Shown one piece after another: positions 7,770-15,038 of a DNA stretch of 18,027 nucleotides. Below the pieces are notes generated by a model. It was not told where the DNA came from. It searched no databases and was given only the letters and a program-made list of their open reading frames with translations. Where the stretch lies: positions 1-18,027 of the forward strand of contig DAIRVC010000040.1 in NCBI GenBank assembly GCA_036803025.1. The letters are read 5' to 3'. Each line of letters starts with the position of its first letter. Positions within the stretch are counted from its first letter, which is position 1. Made by a program: the position numbers and the translations under genes. The DNA comes from DAIRVC01 sp036803025 (GTDB lineage Bacteria > Chloroflexota > Anaerolineae > Anaerolineales > E44-bin32).

Positions 7770-8164
7770 CCCAGGTCGTCATCGTCTCGCACGGCCGGCT
7801 GGCCGAGACGCTGCTCTCCACGGCGCAGATGATCATGGGCGAGGTCCAGGGTGTTCAGACCATCGGACTTGAGCCGAGCATGGGCACCGAAGACGTGCTG
7901 GCTGCCTTGCGGCAAGTCGTTGAGGCGAACCCGGAAGACGGGATCCTGGCCCTGCTCGACCTTTTCGGGGGGAGCCCGGCCACGGCCTGTGCCCGTGTGA
8001 TGGCGGAAGAACCGCGCCTCGAGGTGATCACCGGCGTCAGCCTGCCGATGCTGCTCGAAGTGCTGCTGAACAAGGACAGCCTGGGAGTGAAGGACCTTGC
8101 CCGTCTGGCAAGCGGCAAGGGGAAGGAGGGCATAATCGACATCCGAGCCGCTCTGGGAGACTGA
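7766..8164 (+). CDS. PTS system mannose-family EIIA component
   Basis: A stand-alone EIIA-Man domain (PF03610), 132 aa, cytosolic. It accepts phosphate from HPr on His9 in VIVSHGRLAE and passes it to EIIB. DLFGGSPATACARVM (about 67-81) and EVITGVSLPMLLEVL are the other conserved blocks. The ATG overlaps the GH4 stop (ATGA), so the genes are translationally coupled. EIIA is a separate polypeptide here, as in dga, agn and gfr-type systems, rather than fused to EIIB as in E. coli ManX. No EI or HPr gene lies in the window. Confidence 0.92.
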   Translation: MTQVVIVSHGRLAETLLSTAQMIMGEVQGVQTIGLEPSMGTEDVLAALRQVVEANPEDGILALLDLFGGSPATACARVMAEEPRLEVITGVSLPMLLEVLLNKDSLGVKDLARLASGKGKEGIIDIRAALGD

Positions 8165-8205
8165 CACCCCGGTCCATGAAGGCCGCATAAAGAAGGAGGC
8201 GCAGC

Positions 8206-8967
8206 ATGGAGGTCTCTGCTGTACAGGCCCTGCTGATCGCGCTTTACGCAGGCATCGCCGCGTTGACCGAACTCCCCATCATGATTCTGCCGCCCATCTT
8301 CGCCATGCCGATGATCGTCGGCCCGGTGGTCGGGCTCATCCTGGGGGATGTGGCCACCGGCCTGGTGGTCGGCATCTCCCTCGAGTTGGTCTGGCTGGGG
8401 CTGACCTCGATCGGCGGCACGGTCCCGCCGGACAAGATCGTGGGCACGACGCTGGCGACGGTACTGGTGATCGTCGGAGGGCTCAACTACGAAGCCGCTC
8501 TGGCGGTCGTGCTTCCGGCGGCGCTGATCGGACAGGCGTTTGGCATCGCCGTCCAGACGATCAACTCGTTCACCGTCCACTGGGCCGACCGCTTTGCCGC
8601 CAGCGCCAATACCGGCGGGATCAGCCTGGTCTTGTGGATCGGCAACGCACTCCATTTCCTCGTGCGCTTTGTCCCCGTTCTGGTGGCCCTGACGCTGGGG
8701 GTCGAGGCGACGCAGTCCCTGGTGGCCGCCGTACCGGAATGGCTGACCCGGGATATCGGCGTAGGCGGCGCGCTGCTGCCGGCCGTCGGTTTCGCGCTGC
8801 TGATGGTGATGATCCTGAAGCGCGAATTGTGGCCGTGGTTCCTGGTCGGATTCATCCTGGCGGCTGCCCTCAAGTTGAACACCATCACGATCGGGGTCCT
8901 GGCGACTGCGGCAGCCGTGCTCATCGGCTACAGCAAGCTCCAGGCCAGTCGCGCCGGGCCAGCCTGA
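8206..8967 (+). CDS. PTS system mannose/sorbose-family EIIC permease
   Basis: A 253-aa membrane protein of the EII-Sor IIC family (PF03609), which forms the sugar channel together with EIID. It is mostly hydrophobic, with conserved GPVVGLILGDVATGLVVGIS and GGTVPPDK near the first third and GGALLPAVGFALLM in the C-terminal half, typical of IIC-Man/Sor. AAGGAGG precedes ATG 8206 at normal spacing. Length agrees with the family (about 250-270). It follows EIIA by 41 bp and precedes EIID by 22 bp in one transcript. Confidence 0.92.
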   Translation: MEVSAVQALLIALYAGIAALTELPIMILPPIFAMPMIVGPVVGLILGDVATGLVVGISLELVWLGLTSIGGTVPPDKIVGTTLATVLVIVGGLNYEAALAVVLPAALIGQAFGIAVQTINSFTVHWADRFAASANTGGISLVLWIGNALHFLVRFVPVLVALTLGVEATQSLVAAVPEWLTRDIGVGGALLPAVGFALLMVMILKRELWPWFLVGFILAAALKLNTITIGVLATAAAVLIGYSKLQASRAGPA

Positions 8968-8989
8968 GCGCTGAGGAGAGGAGGCTGTC

Positions 8990-9811
8990 ATGGCTGAGAA
9001 ATCGGCTGCACCAAGCAACGAGACCCAGCTGACGCGGGGCGACCTGTGGGGACTGTTCCTGCGGTCCTTCTTCCTGCAGTCCAGCTTCAGCTTCGAACGC
9101 ATGCAGGCCGTCGGCCTGACCTGGATGTTCATCCCGCTGATCAAGAAGCTGTACAAGAGCGTCGAAGAGCGCGCTGAAGCCTTGAAGCGTCACCTGGTCT
9201 TCTACAACACCAACCCGCTGACGGGCTCGATCCTGACCGGCATGATCGCGGCCATGGAAGAGAAGAACGCCAAGGGCGAGCTGAAGGATCCTTCCACGAT
9301 CAACGCCCTCAAGGGGAGCCTGATCGGGCCGCTGGCGGGGATTGGAGATTCCTTCTTCCTGCTGGTCTTTGTCGCCCTGCTGGGTATCGCCGTCGACTTC
9401 TCGATGCAGGGCAGGGCCACCGGTGTCATCATCCTGACCGTCGTCTTCGCCTTGATCTGGTACCTCGGCCTGTACTTTGGGGTGACGCAGGGGTACTACC
9501 GCGGCGAGGCGCTGCTCGAGCGGCTGACGGGCAAGGAAAGCGACGCGTTCATGGGCGGCCTGGGGCTGGTCGGGGCGATGGTCGTCGGGGCGCTGGTGGC
9601 CGGTTACGTCAAGATCATGACCCCGTTCGCCGACGGTGCGCTGCAGGGCCAGCTGGACGGCCTGCTGCCTGGGCTGCTGCCACTGGCCTTCGTCGTCCTG
9701 GCCTACCGCCTCCTGAAGCGCGGCTGGCGGTCGGTGTGGGTGATGATCCTGATCCTGGCGATAGGGATGCTGGGCGGACACGTGGGCCTTCTGGCCTCGG
9801 CGGGCCAGTAG
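8990..9811 (+). CDS. PTS system mannose-family EIID permease
   Basis: A 273-aa membrane protein of the EIID-AGA family (PF03613), partner of EIIC in the sugar translocation complex. Diagnostic blocks are RSFFLQSSFSFERMQ near residue 24, FYNTNPLTGSILTGMIAAME near 70-90, and ALKGSLIGPLAGIGDSFF near 105-122, with several hydrophobic segments after. GAGGAGAGGAGG precedes ATG 8990. EIID exists only in the mannose superfamily of PTS permeases, which fixes the transporter type. A strong hairpin lies between this gene and EIIB. Confidence 0.93.
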   Translation: MAEKSAAPSNETQLTRGDLWGLFLRSFFLQSSFSFERMQAVGLTWMFIPLIKKLYKSVEERAEALKRHLVFYNTNPLTGSILTGMIAAMEEKNAKGELKDPSTINALKGSLIGPLAGIGDSFFLLVFVALLGIAVDFSMQGRATGVIILTVVFALIWYLGLYFGVTQGYYRGEALLERLTGKESDAFMGGLGLVGAMVVGALVAGYVKIMTPFADGALQGQLDGLLPGLLPLAFVVLAYRLLKRGWRSVWVMILILAIGMLGGHVGLLASAGQ

Positions 9812-9844
9812 GTTCGTTCCACCAAGCGGTTGTGTCGCATGAAC

Positions 9845-9887
9845 GGTGCGCCCGGGCCCGGCCGGCGCGGCCTCGCCCGGGCGCACC
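9845..9887 (+). other. 13-bp perfect hairpin between EIID and EIIB genes
   Basis: GGTGCGCCCGGGC (9845-9857) pairs fully with GCCCGGGCGCACC (9875-9887). The 17-nt loop can form an inner GGCC/GGCC stem (9860-9863 with 9869-9872). It is almost all G/C, lacks a T tract and ends 15 nt before the EIIB ATG. It is too close to the RBS and too poor in T to be a normal terminator. A processing, stabilising or translation-tuning role is more likely. Confidence 0.7.
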
Positions 9888-9902
9888 TTCCGAGGCAGGT
9901 GG

Positions 9903-10388
9903 ATGGGCATCGTCCTGACCCGCACCGACGACCGGTTCATTCATGGGCAGGTGACGACGGGCTGGGCGCGCAAAGTAGGCGCCCGGCGCATCGTCCTGGT
10001 GAATGACGGGATCGCCAACGACTCCCTGATCCAGAAGCTGCAGCGGCTTTCGGCCGGACCGGGCGTAGAGGTGGAGTTCCTGACGCAGGCGGCGGCGGTC
10101 GAACGCCTCCGCGGGCCGGGGTTGGGTGACGAGCCTTTCTTCCTGTTGGTCGAAAGCCCGGCCGACCTGGTGCCGCTGGTGCAGGCCGGTCTGAAACTGG
10201 AAGAGGTCAGCCTGGGCAATCTACGCTTCGAGCCGGGGAAGCGCAAGATCGCCAACTGGCTATTCGTCGACGACCGGCAGGTTGCCGCGCTGCGCGAGTT
10301 GGCGGCGCAGGGAATTCGCCTGAAGGCTCAATGGATGATCGGGCAGGAAACGATCCATGTGAACGATTGGCTGGCGAAGAACCGCTGA
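9903..10388 (+). CDS. PTS system mannose/sorbose-family EIIB component
   Basis: A 161-aa cytosolic EIIB (PF03830) that transfers phosphate from EIIA to the incoming sugar through His14 in TRTDDRFIHGQVTTGW, the family signature. VLVNDGIAND follows near residue 31. I chose ATG 9903 because GAGG lies at 9892-9895 and the phospho-histidine then sits at residue 14 as usual. The frame is open to 9846, but that part is the GC-rich hairpin. In most mannose-family operons EIIB precedes IIC and IID; here it comes last, just before the PLP enzyme. The gap to the next start is 26 bp. Confidence 0.9.
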   Translation: MGIVLTRTDDRFIHGQVTTGWARKVGARRIVLVNDGIANDSLIQKLQRLSAGPGVEVEFLTQAAAVERLRGPGLGDEPFFLLVESPADLVPLVQAGLKLEEVSLGNLRFEPGKRKIANWLFVDDRQVAALRELAAQGIRLKAQWMIGQETIHVNDWLAKNR

Positions 10389-10414
10389 CGGCGCGCCAGG
10401 GGAGGCGGACGATC

Positions 10415-11527
10415 ATGGTGACGTATGAAGATCTCGGCGTGAAACCGGTCATTAATGCTTCCGGAAGGATGACCCTCCTGGGCTCGACAGCGCTCGACCC
10501 GGAGGTGGCCCAGGCGATGGTTGAGGCCTCACGGCACTACGTCAACATGCTGGAGCTTGACCTGCGGGTGGGCGAGCGCATCGCCCGCATCACCGGCGCC
10601 GAGGCCGGCTGCATGACCGCCGGCGCTGCGGCGGGCATCGCCATCGGCGTGGCCGCCTTTCTGGCCGGTACCGACATCGGCCGGATTCAGGCCTTGCCCG
10701 ACACAAACGGATTGAAGCGCACGCGCATCGTGGTTCAGACCGGGCACATGTGCAACTTCGTCGCCATGGCTAGGCTGGCGGGCGCAACCCTCGTCCCGAT
10801 CGGTTGGACGAACTACGTCACCCAGGGCCACCTGGAAAGCGCCATCGACGATCAGACTGCCGGGATGCTGTTCATCATCTCGCACCACGTGATCCAGAAG
10901 GGCATGCTGTCCCTGGGCCAGTGCATTGAGGTGTGTCACGGACGTGGCGTGCCGGTTCTGGTCGATGCGGCGGCGGAGGAGGACCTGACCAGCTACATCG
11001 GCCTGGGAGCCGACCTGGTCACTTACAGCGGCGGGAAGGCCATCGGCGGGCCGAGTTTCGGGATGCTGTGCGGGAAAGCTTCCTACATCGACGCCTGCCG
11101 GGCACAGCAGTGGGGTATCGCCCGGGCGATGAAGGTCACCAAGGAGGGCGCGCTGGGCTTCCTGACCGCCCTGGAGCGCTACGCCGGCCGCGATCGAGCA
11201 GCGGAGCAGCGCCGCCTGGAAGAGGTCAACACCATCCTGCTCGAGGGACTGAAGGAACTGGCAGCGACCTGCGTGGAAACGGCACAGGACGAGGCCGGCC
11301 GGGCGATCTCACGCGTGGAACTCAAGCTCGACGAGAGCGCGTTGGGTTTTACCGCCTTCGACCTGATCACGGTCCTGCGCTCGGGTGATCCGGCAATCGT
11401 CACCCGCGACCACAAAGCCAACCTGGGCGTGATCGCCATCGATCCCCGTCCCATCAGCCTGGACGAGGCGCGCTTGATCACCGAGCGAATCCGCGCCTTC
11501 TACATCACGATGAAGGCGAAGGCGTAG
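10415..11527 (+). CDS. SelA-fold PLP enzyme, D-glucosaminate-6-phosphate ammonia-lyase-like (DgaE-like)
   Basis: A 370-aa fold-type I PLP enzyme of the SelA/DgaE family. It opens with LGVKPVINASGRMTLLG, the family N-terminus. VLVDAAAEED (Asp184) binds the pyridine ring nitrogen, and TYSGGKAIGGPSFG holds the Schiff-base lysine, Lys208. Real SelA (selenocysteine synthase) is longer, with an N-terminal tRNA-binding domain, and lies with selB/selD. Here the enzyme lies in a mannose-family PTS operon, as DgaE does, so a lyase acting on a phosphorylated 2-amino sugar acid is the better guess. GGGGAGG precedes ATG 10415; the frame is open to 10331 but that part lies inside EIIB. No DgaF-like aldolase is nearby. 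Confidence is high for the fold, moderate for the reaction. Confidence 0.82.
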   Translation: MVTYEDLGVKPVINASGRMTLLGSTALDPEVAQAMVEASRHYVNMLELDLRVGERIARITGAEAGCMTAGAAAGIAIGVAAFLAGTDIGRIQALPDTNGLKRTRIVVQTGHMCNFVAMARLAGATLVPIGWTNYVTQGHLESAIDDQTAGMLFIISHHVIQKGMLSLGQCIEVCHGRGVPVLVDAAAEEDLTSYIGLGADLVTYSGGKAIGGPSFGMLCGKASYIDACRAQQWGIARAMKVTKEGALGFLTALERYAGRDRAAEQRRLEEVNTILLEGLKELAATCVETAQDEAGRAISRVELKLDESALGFTAFDLITVLRSGDPAIVTRDHKANLGVIAIDPRPISLDEARLITERIRAFYITMKAKA

Positions 11528-11588
11528 CGGCCGAGAGCCCACCCCGCGACGGGTGCAGCATGTCCGGAACGGCAACGTTGACGAGGTT

Positions 11589-12974
11589 CTAGCGCCCGGC
11601 TGCGAGGTGCTCGGCCTTCTGCTGATGAAGCTTGTCCAGCCGGAGGCGCATCCCCTCGACCTGTGACTTGCCGAGCGGGTAGAAGCGCATCGCCAGCAGG
11701 AAGATCGCCAGGGCGACCGCGGACAGGCCGAACATCCCCCAGCGCAGCGCCAGTATCGTCTCGGGCGCCTGCGGGTAGATGCCCGCCCGGTAGCCGCCCA
11801 GACCCAGGACCAGCGCCGTGCTCCCGCCGATGAGCACAAGAGCGAAGCGCTCGACAAACGTTGTCACCCCGAAGTAGACGCCTTCCCGCCTCAGGCCGGT
11901 CTTAAGTTCATCTTCGTCGATCACGTCGCTCAGCACGATCTCGCGCACCAGCGTGATTCCGGCGTTCGCCGCGCCCAGCAAGGCGAAGGTGATGATCGCC
12001 GGCATAAAGCTGGAGATGAACATCACCGGGAAGGTGAGCAGGGCATACAGCGCGACGGAGATAACCAGGGCGCGTTTCGAGCCGATGCGCAGGGTGATCC
12101 ATCGCCAAAGCGGGTAGAAGACGATCGACGTCCCGAACATGGCCAGGAACAGGATGCTCATCTGCTCATCGGCCGCGCCGATCACGTACTTGTTGAAGAA
12201 AGGCGCCATCGCCGCCAGCCATGACCAGATGTAGTTGATGACCAGCGTTCCGACGGCCGCGGCCAGGAAGGTCCGGTTGGTGAAGGTGATCTTGAAGGCG
12301 GTCCGCAGCGGCAGGCTGGGCTCCTGGCTGAATTCGCGCCGCTCGCGACTGCCGAGCAGTGAGAGCCAGAAGGCGGCCCAGGCGATTCCCCCAAGGATAG
12401 CGGCGGTCACCGTTCGGCTGCCCATCTCGCCTGCTCCGGCCGTGAAAGCCTTGACCAGGATCGGCCAGGCGCCCAGGCCTAGCAGCAGGCCGACGACCGC
12501 GGCGATCTGCCGCGGGATCATCACGCTCGCCCGCTCTTTCAGTTCGGCGAACATCTCTGGGAAGAGCGAGGCGTAGGCGATGTTGGCCGAGGTGAACATC
12601 AGGTCAAAGAGGCCGATCGAGATCGCCAGGTAGAGGGCGATACGGATGTCATGCGCCTGCGCCAGCGGCTGCCCACCGACCGGCGGCGACCAGACGGCGA
12701 CGAACAGCAGCGCCGCCAGCGGGGCTCCGACGAAGATGTAAGGAATGCGCCGCCCCCAGCGCGTGCGCGTGCGGTCAGACAGGTGGCCGACGAGCGGATC
12801 GTTGATCGCGTTCCAGATGCCGTAGGACACCGCGTAAGCCAGGCTGATGAGCGCCACGTCGAGCCGCACGACGTCGGTGTAGAAGTAGATCAGGTAGGCG
12901 CCGATCGCTTGGAACAGGAGCGGCGAGGCGACGGTTCCGATGGCATAAGCGATGTTGGCGCGTCTGGTTCTCAT
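11589..12974 (-). CDS. GPH-family (MelB-like) glycoside:cation symporter
   Basis: A 461-aa inner-membrane transporter with about 12 helices, from the glycoside-pentoside-hexuronide:cation symporter family of the MFS. The signature IWNAINDPLVGHLSDRTRTR at residues 53-72, followed by WGRRIPYI, corresponds to the WDAINDP region of melibiose permease. With identical numbering, Asn58 and Asp59 of the MelB cation site are kept but Asp55 is Asn. The ATG at 12974 overlaps the methyltransferase stop (ATGA) and has AGGAG upstream in that gene. The frame is open to 13322, but that is methyltransferase antisense-frame sequence. Coupling to a methyltransferase suggests it imports that enzyme's methylated substrate. 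It converges on the PLP-lyase gene across 61 bp. Confidence 0.88.
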   Translation of the reverse strand: MRTRRANIAYAIGTVASPLLFQAIGAYLIYFYTDVVRLDVALISLAYAVSYGIWNAINDPLVGHLSDRTRTRWGRRIPYIFVGAPLAALLFVAVWSPPVGGQPLAQAHDIRIALYLAISIGLFDLMFTSANIAYASLFPEMFAELKERASVMIPRQIAAVVGLLLGLGAWPILVKAFTAGAGEMGSRTVTAAILGGIAWAAFWLSLLGSRERREFSQEPSLPLRTAFKITFTNRTFLAAAVGTLVINYIWSWLAAMAPFFNKYVIGAADEQMSILFLAMFGTSIVFYPLWRWITLRIGSKRALVISVALYALLTFPVMFISSFMPAIITFALLGAANAGITLVREIVLSDVIDEDELKTGLRREGVYFGVTTFVERFALVLIGGSTALVLGLGGYRAGIYPQAPETILALRWGMFGLSAVALAIFLLAMRFYPLGKSQVEGMRLRLDKLHQQKAEHLAAGR

Positions 12975-14707
12975 GCCCCACTCCTGTGCCGTGGAGCGGC
13001 CACCTTGGCGGCGGTCAGCGGATAGCGGCCGAAGGTGTCCACCGCCTGGAACATGGCGTCCATGTTGTCGTACGGCATGTCGCGCGGGATCTCGCACCCG
13101 CCGCTCAGCCAGTAACCTCCACCGGCTGCGGCGTCGTCGATCGCCTTGCGGCAGGTGCGCAGCACATCCGGCTTCGACCCCAGGTGCAGCACGCGGTTGC
13201 AGTCCAGATTGCCCATGATCGTGATGCGCTCGCCGATCTGCTTCTTGGCCTTGGCCAGGTTGACCTGATAGTCGAACTGGATCGCGCCGCCGGGATTGAG
13301 ATCGGGGGCAAAGCCGATGCACTGGGGGACATTGCCGCAGCAGTGGATCAGGACCTTGGCGCCGGCCTCGCTGATGCGCTGGAAGAGCGGCTGCTCGAAG
13401 GGGAAGGCGGCCATCTGGAACAAATCGGGCGAGAGGAAGTAGGCCACCGACTCACCGCAGCCGATGATGTCAGCGCCGTTGTCGATCATTGCCTTGGCGG
13501 CGGCGAAGGCGTACTCGTTGTACCAGGAGAAGATCTCGAACGTCAGGCCGGGGTCGGAGCGCATCACCAGCCAGGCGCGCGGGTCGGCGCCGAAGAGCAG
13601 CATCGTGCCCTGGAAGGCGCCCTCGATCCAGCCAATGACCGCCACCTCGTCGCCCACGCCCTGGCGCATGTACTTGACTGAGCGTATCAGCTCGGCCAGG
13701 CGGCTCCCCTGGATGTATTCCTCGACCGGCCGTCGCCGGATTCGTTCGAAATCCTCACGCGGGTGATCCACGCTCAGCACCGGCTTGATGATGCGCGGGA
13801 TATCGTCTTCCGGCATATACACCTCGCCGCCGATCGCCTGGGCATACAAGCCGACGTCAGACGAGTTGCAGACGTCGTCCCATCCGAACCGCCGGCAGGC
13901 TTTGATCTCGGCCTCGGCCATGACCTCCGCCTTGGAGACATAGTCTGAGAATCTGACCCCGGCATGTTTGGCGGTGAACGTCATCGAGAAAGCCACCAGC
14001 GGGACGCGGTCCGGCTCTTCCAGTTTGAGCGCGGTCAGCACGCGCTGGCGCGAGGTCATCTCGCCCTTCCGGGTGGCCAGGAACGTGCGGCATTCCTCCA
14101 GGATCGCCTCGGCGTCCGAGGCGTAGACGTCGGCGCCGTAGGTCTCGGCGACGCGCGGGCCGGCGGCCGGTCCGGACAGGATCAGGCGCACCTTGCGCCG
14201 CAGCCCGGCAGACGCCAATCCGTCGGCCAGGCGGCGCAGCAGGTCGAGTTTGTAGGAAAGGTACATGCCCACGGCCACAACGTCGGCCTTGGCCTCAACG
14301 GCTGCGGCGACGACGCGTTCGGGTGAGACGTCGGAGCCGGCGTCGACGACGCGGAAGTTGTTGGCCCGCAGCACGGCGCCGACGATGCCGGTGCCGATCG
14401 TCCATGGGCCGTCCATCACGCCCAGGACGACTATGCCCTCGGGGGCGCCGCGCTCGCTCTCCAGTTGAGGGCGCAGGGCCTCGAGGCCGGCGTTGAAGGC
14501 GAAGGAGGCGCCGAGCATGGTGTCCAGATACATGCCCTTTTTGTTCAGGTCGCGGGCGATCTTGCGCATCCCCTTCGAGAGGCCGCGCGTCACGAGGTCT
14601 TGCGCGGAGGCGCCGCCGGCCAACGCCTGCTGGCAGGCGGCGACGGTCGCTTCGGGGTCGCCGTTGGCGACGTGTTCGATGATGGCATCGTAGCCCGTGC
14701 TGGCCAT
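12971..14707 (-). CDS. Fused corrinoid-binding and URO-D-type methyltransferase
   Basis: A 578-aa cytosolic fusion. Residues 1-85 are a helical cap as in methionine synthase and MtaC. Residues 88-210 are a Rossmann-like corrinoid domain, with SGPAAGPRVAETYGADVYASDA matching the family's GGAP...GADGYA.DA strand. Residues 217-565 are a uroporphyrinogen-decarboxylase-fold methyltransferase like MtaA, MtbA and CmuA, with zinc ligands His455 and Cys457 (IHCCGN) and Cys538 (SGGCEIP). In the usual D-x-H-x-x-G corrinoid motif the sequence is DGPWTIG (99-105), with Trp102 at the His position. Domain order is corrinoid then methyltransferase, opposite to CmuA. It probably moves a methyl group between substrate, cobalamin and an acceptor. 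AGGAGGAG precedes ATG 14707. It is the first gene of an operon with the GPH symporter. Substrate unknown. Confidence 0.88.
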   Translation of the reverse strand: MASTGYDAIIEHVANGDPEATVAACQQALAGGASAQDLVTRGLSKGMRKIARDLNKKGMYLDTMLGASFAFNAGLEALRPQLESERGAPEGIVVLGVMDGPWTIGTGIVGAVLRANNFRVVDAGSDVSPERVVAAAVEAKADVVAVGMYLSYKLDLLRRLADGLASAGLRRKVRLILSGPAAGPRVAETYGADVYASDAEAILEECRTFLATRKGEMTSRQRVLTALKLEEPDRVPLVAFSMTFTAKHAGVRFSDYVSKAEVMAEAEIKACRRFGWDDVCNSSDVGLYAQAIGGEVYMPEDDIPRIIKPVLSVDHPREDFERIRRRPVEEYIQGSRLAELIRSVKYMRQGVGDEVAVIGWIEGAFQGTMLLFGADPRAWLVMRSDPGLTFEIFSWYNEYAFAAAKAMIDNGADIIGCGESVAYFLSPDLFQMAAFPFEQPLFQRISEAGAKVLIHCCGNVPQCIGFAPDLNPGGAIQFDYQVNLAKAKKQIGERITIMGNLDCNRVLHLGSKPDVLRTCRKAIDDAAAGGGYWLSGGCEIPRDMPYDNMDAMFQAVDTFGRYPLTAAKVAAPRHRSGA

Positions 14708-14929
14708 GCTCTACTCCTCCTGGCGATAGCGCGAGTGTCTGTAGCGGTCGCAGCGCGCCGGATCGGCAGCGGGGGCCGCATGTTGAGTGCCGTTGGGTGG
14801 ACAAAAGGGAACTCAAAGCAGGGGAACCCTGAGGGGATTGGCAGGAGTGTGTGCAACCGCGCCCCCCGATTGGCGGCCGAGCCCGGATGCGGAGCGCGAT
14901 CGCCCCCTGCCAACGTGCTCGTGCATCCC
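14708..14929 (-). promoter_or_regulatory. Long structured 5' leader of the corrinoid methyltransferase operon
   Basis: From the predicted start near 14929 to the ATG there are about 220 nt without a gene. Three pairings nest or follow each other: TTGGCAGG (14913-14906) with CCTGCCAA (14845-14838); inside it CGCGCTCC (14898-14891) with GGGGCGCG (14865-14858, one G-U pair); then a short hairpin CAGGG-TTC-CCCTG (14831-14819) followed by CTTT. A CCTGCC string is present, as in the B12 box of cobalamin riboswitches, but I cannot find the rest of that consensus. The leader may be a riboswitch, an attenuator, or unstructured GC-rich DNA. Confidence 0.35.
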
Positions 14930-14935
14930 GCAGGA

Positions 14936-14964
14936 AGAATAGGTCAGAGTCAGGGGTCTGTCAA
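14936..14964 (-). promoter_or_regulatory. Strong sigma70-type promoter for the methyltransferase-symporter operon
   Basis: On the reverse strand, TTGACA (14964-14959), a 17-bp spacer and TATTCT (14941-14936): a perfect -35 and a 5-of-6-match -10. It is 229 bp upstream of ATG 14707 and points at it. No closer promoter of similar quality was seen. Confidence 0.7.
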
Positions 14965-15032
14965 CCGCCCGACGGCCATCGCAGAGATCTCGAAGACGGA
15001 GGCGCCGTAGATCGGGTGCGATAACGCAGGCG

Positions 15033-15038
15033 TAGAAT
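15033..15038 (+). promoter_or_regulatory. Possible -10 box for the TIM-barrel-like gene
   Basis: TAGAAT matches 5 of 6 bases of the -10 consensus and lies 34 bp before ATG 15073. No convincing -35 is found at 16-18 bp spacing, so this is tentative. Confidence 0.3.

Noticed and set aside
10415..11527. Selenocysteine synthase (SelA) and a selenocysteine system
   Set aside because: The protein is short for SelA, lies in a PTS operon, and no selB, selD or tRNA-Sec is present in the window.
11540..11555. CACCC/GGGTG hairpin between the convergent PLP-lyase and symporter genes as a terminator
   Set aside because: The stem is only 5 bp and no T run follows on either strand, so it is not distinguishable from chance in this GC-rich DNA.
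14708..14929. Classical cobalamin riboswitch call
   Set aside because: Only a CCTGCC string fits. The upstream conserved blocks of the aptamer were not found by eye, so it is reported only as a structured leader.
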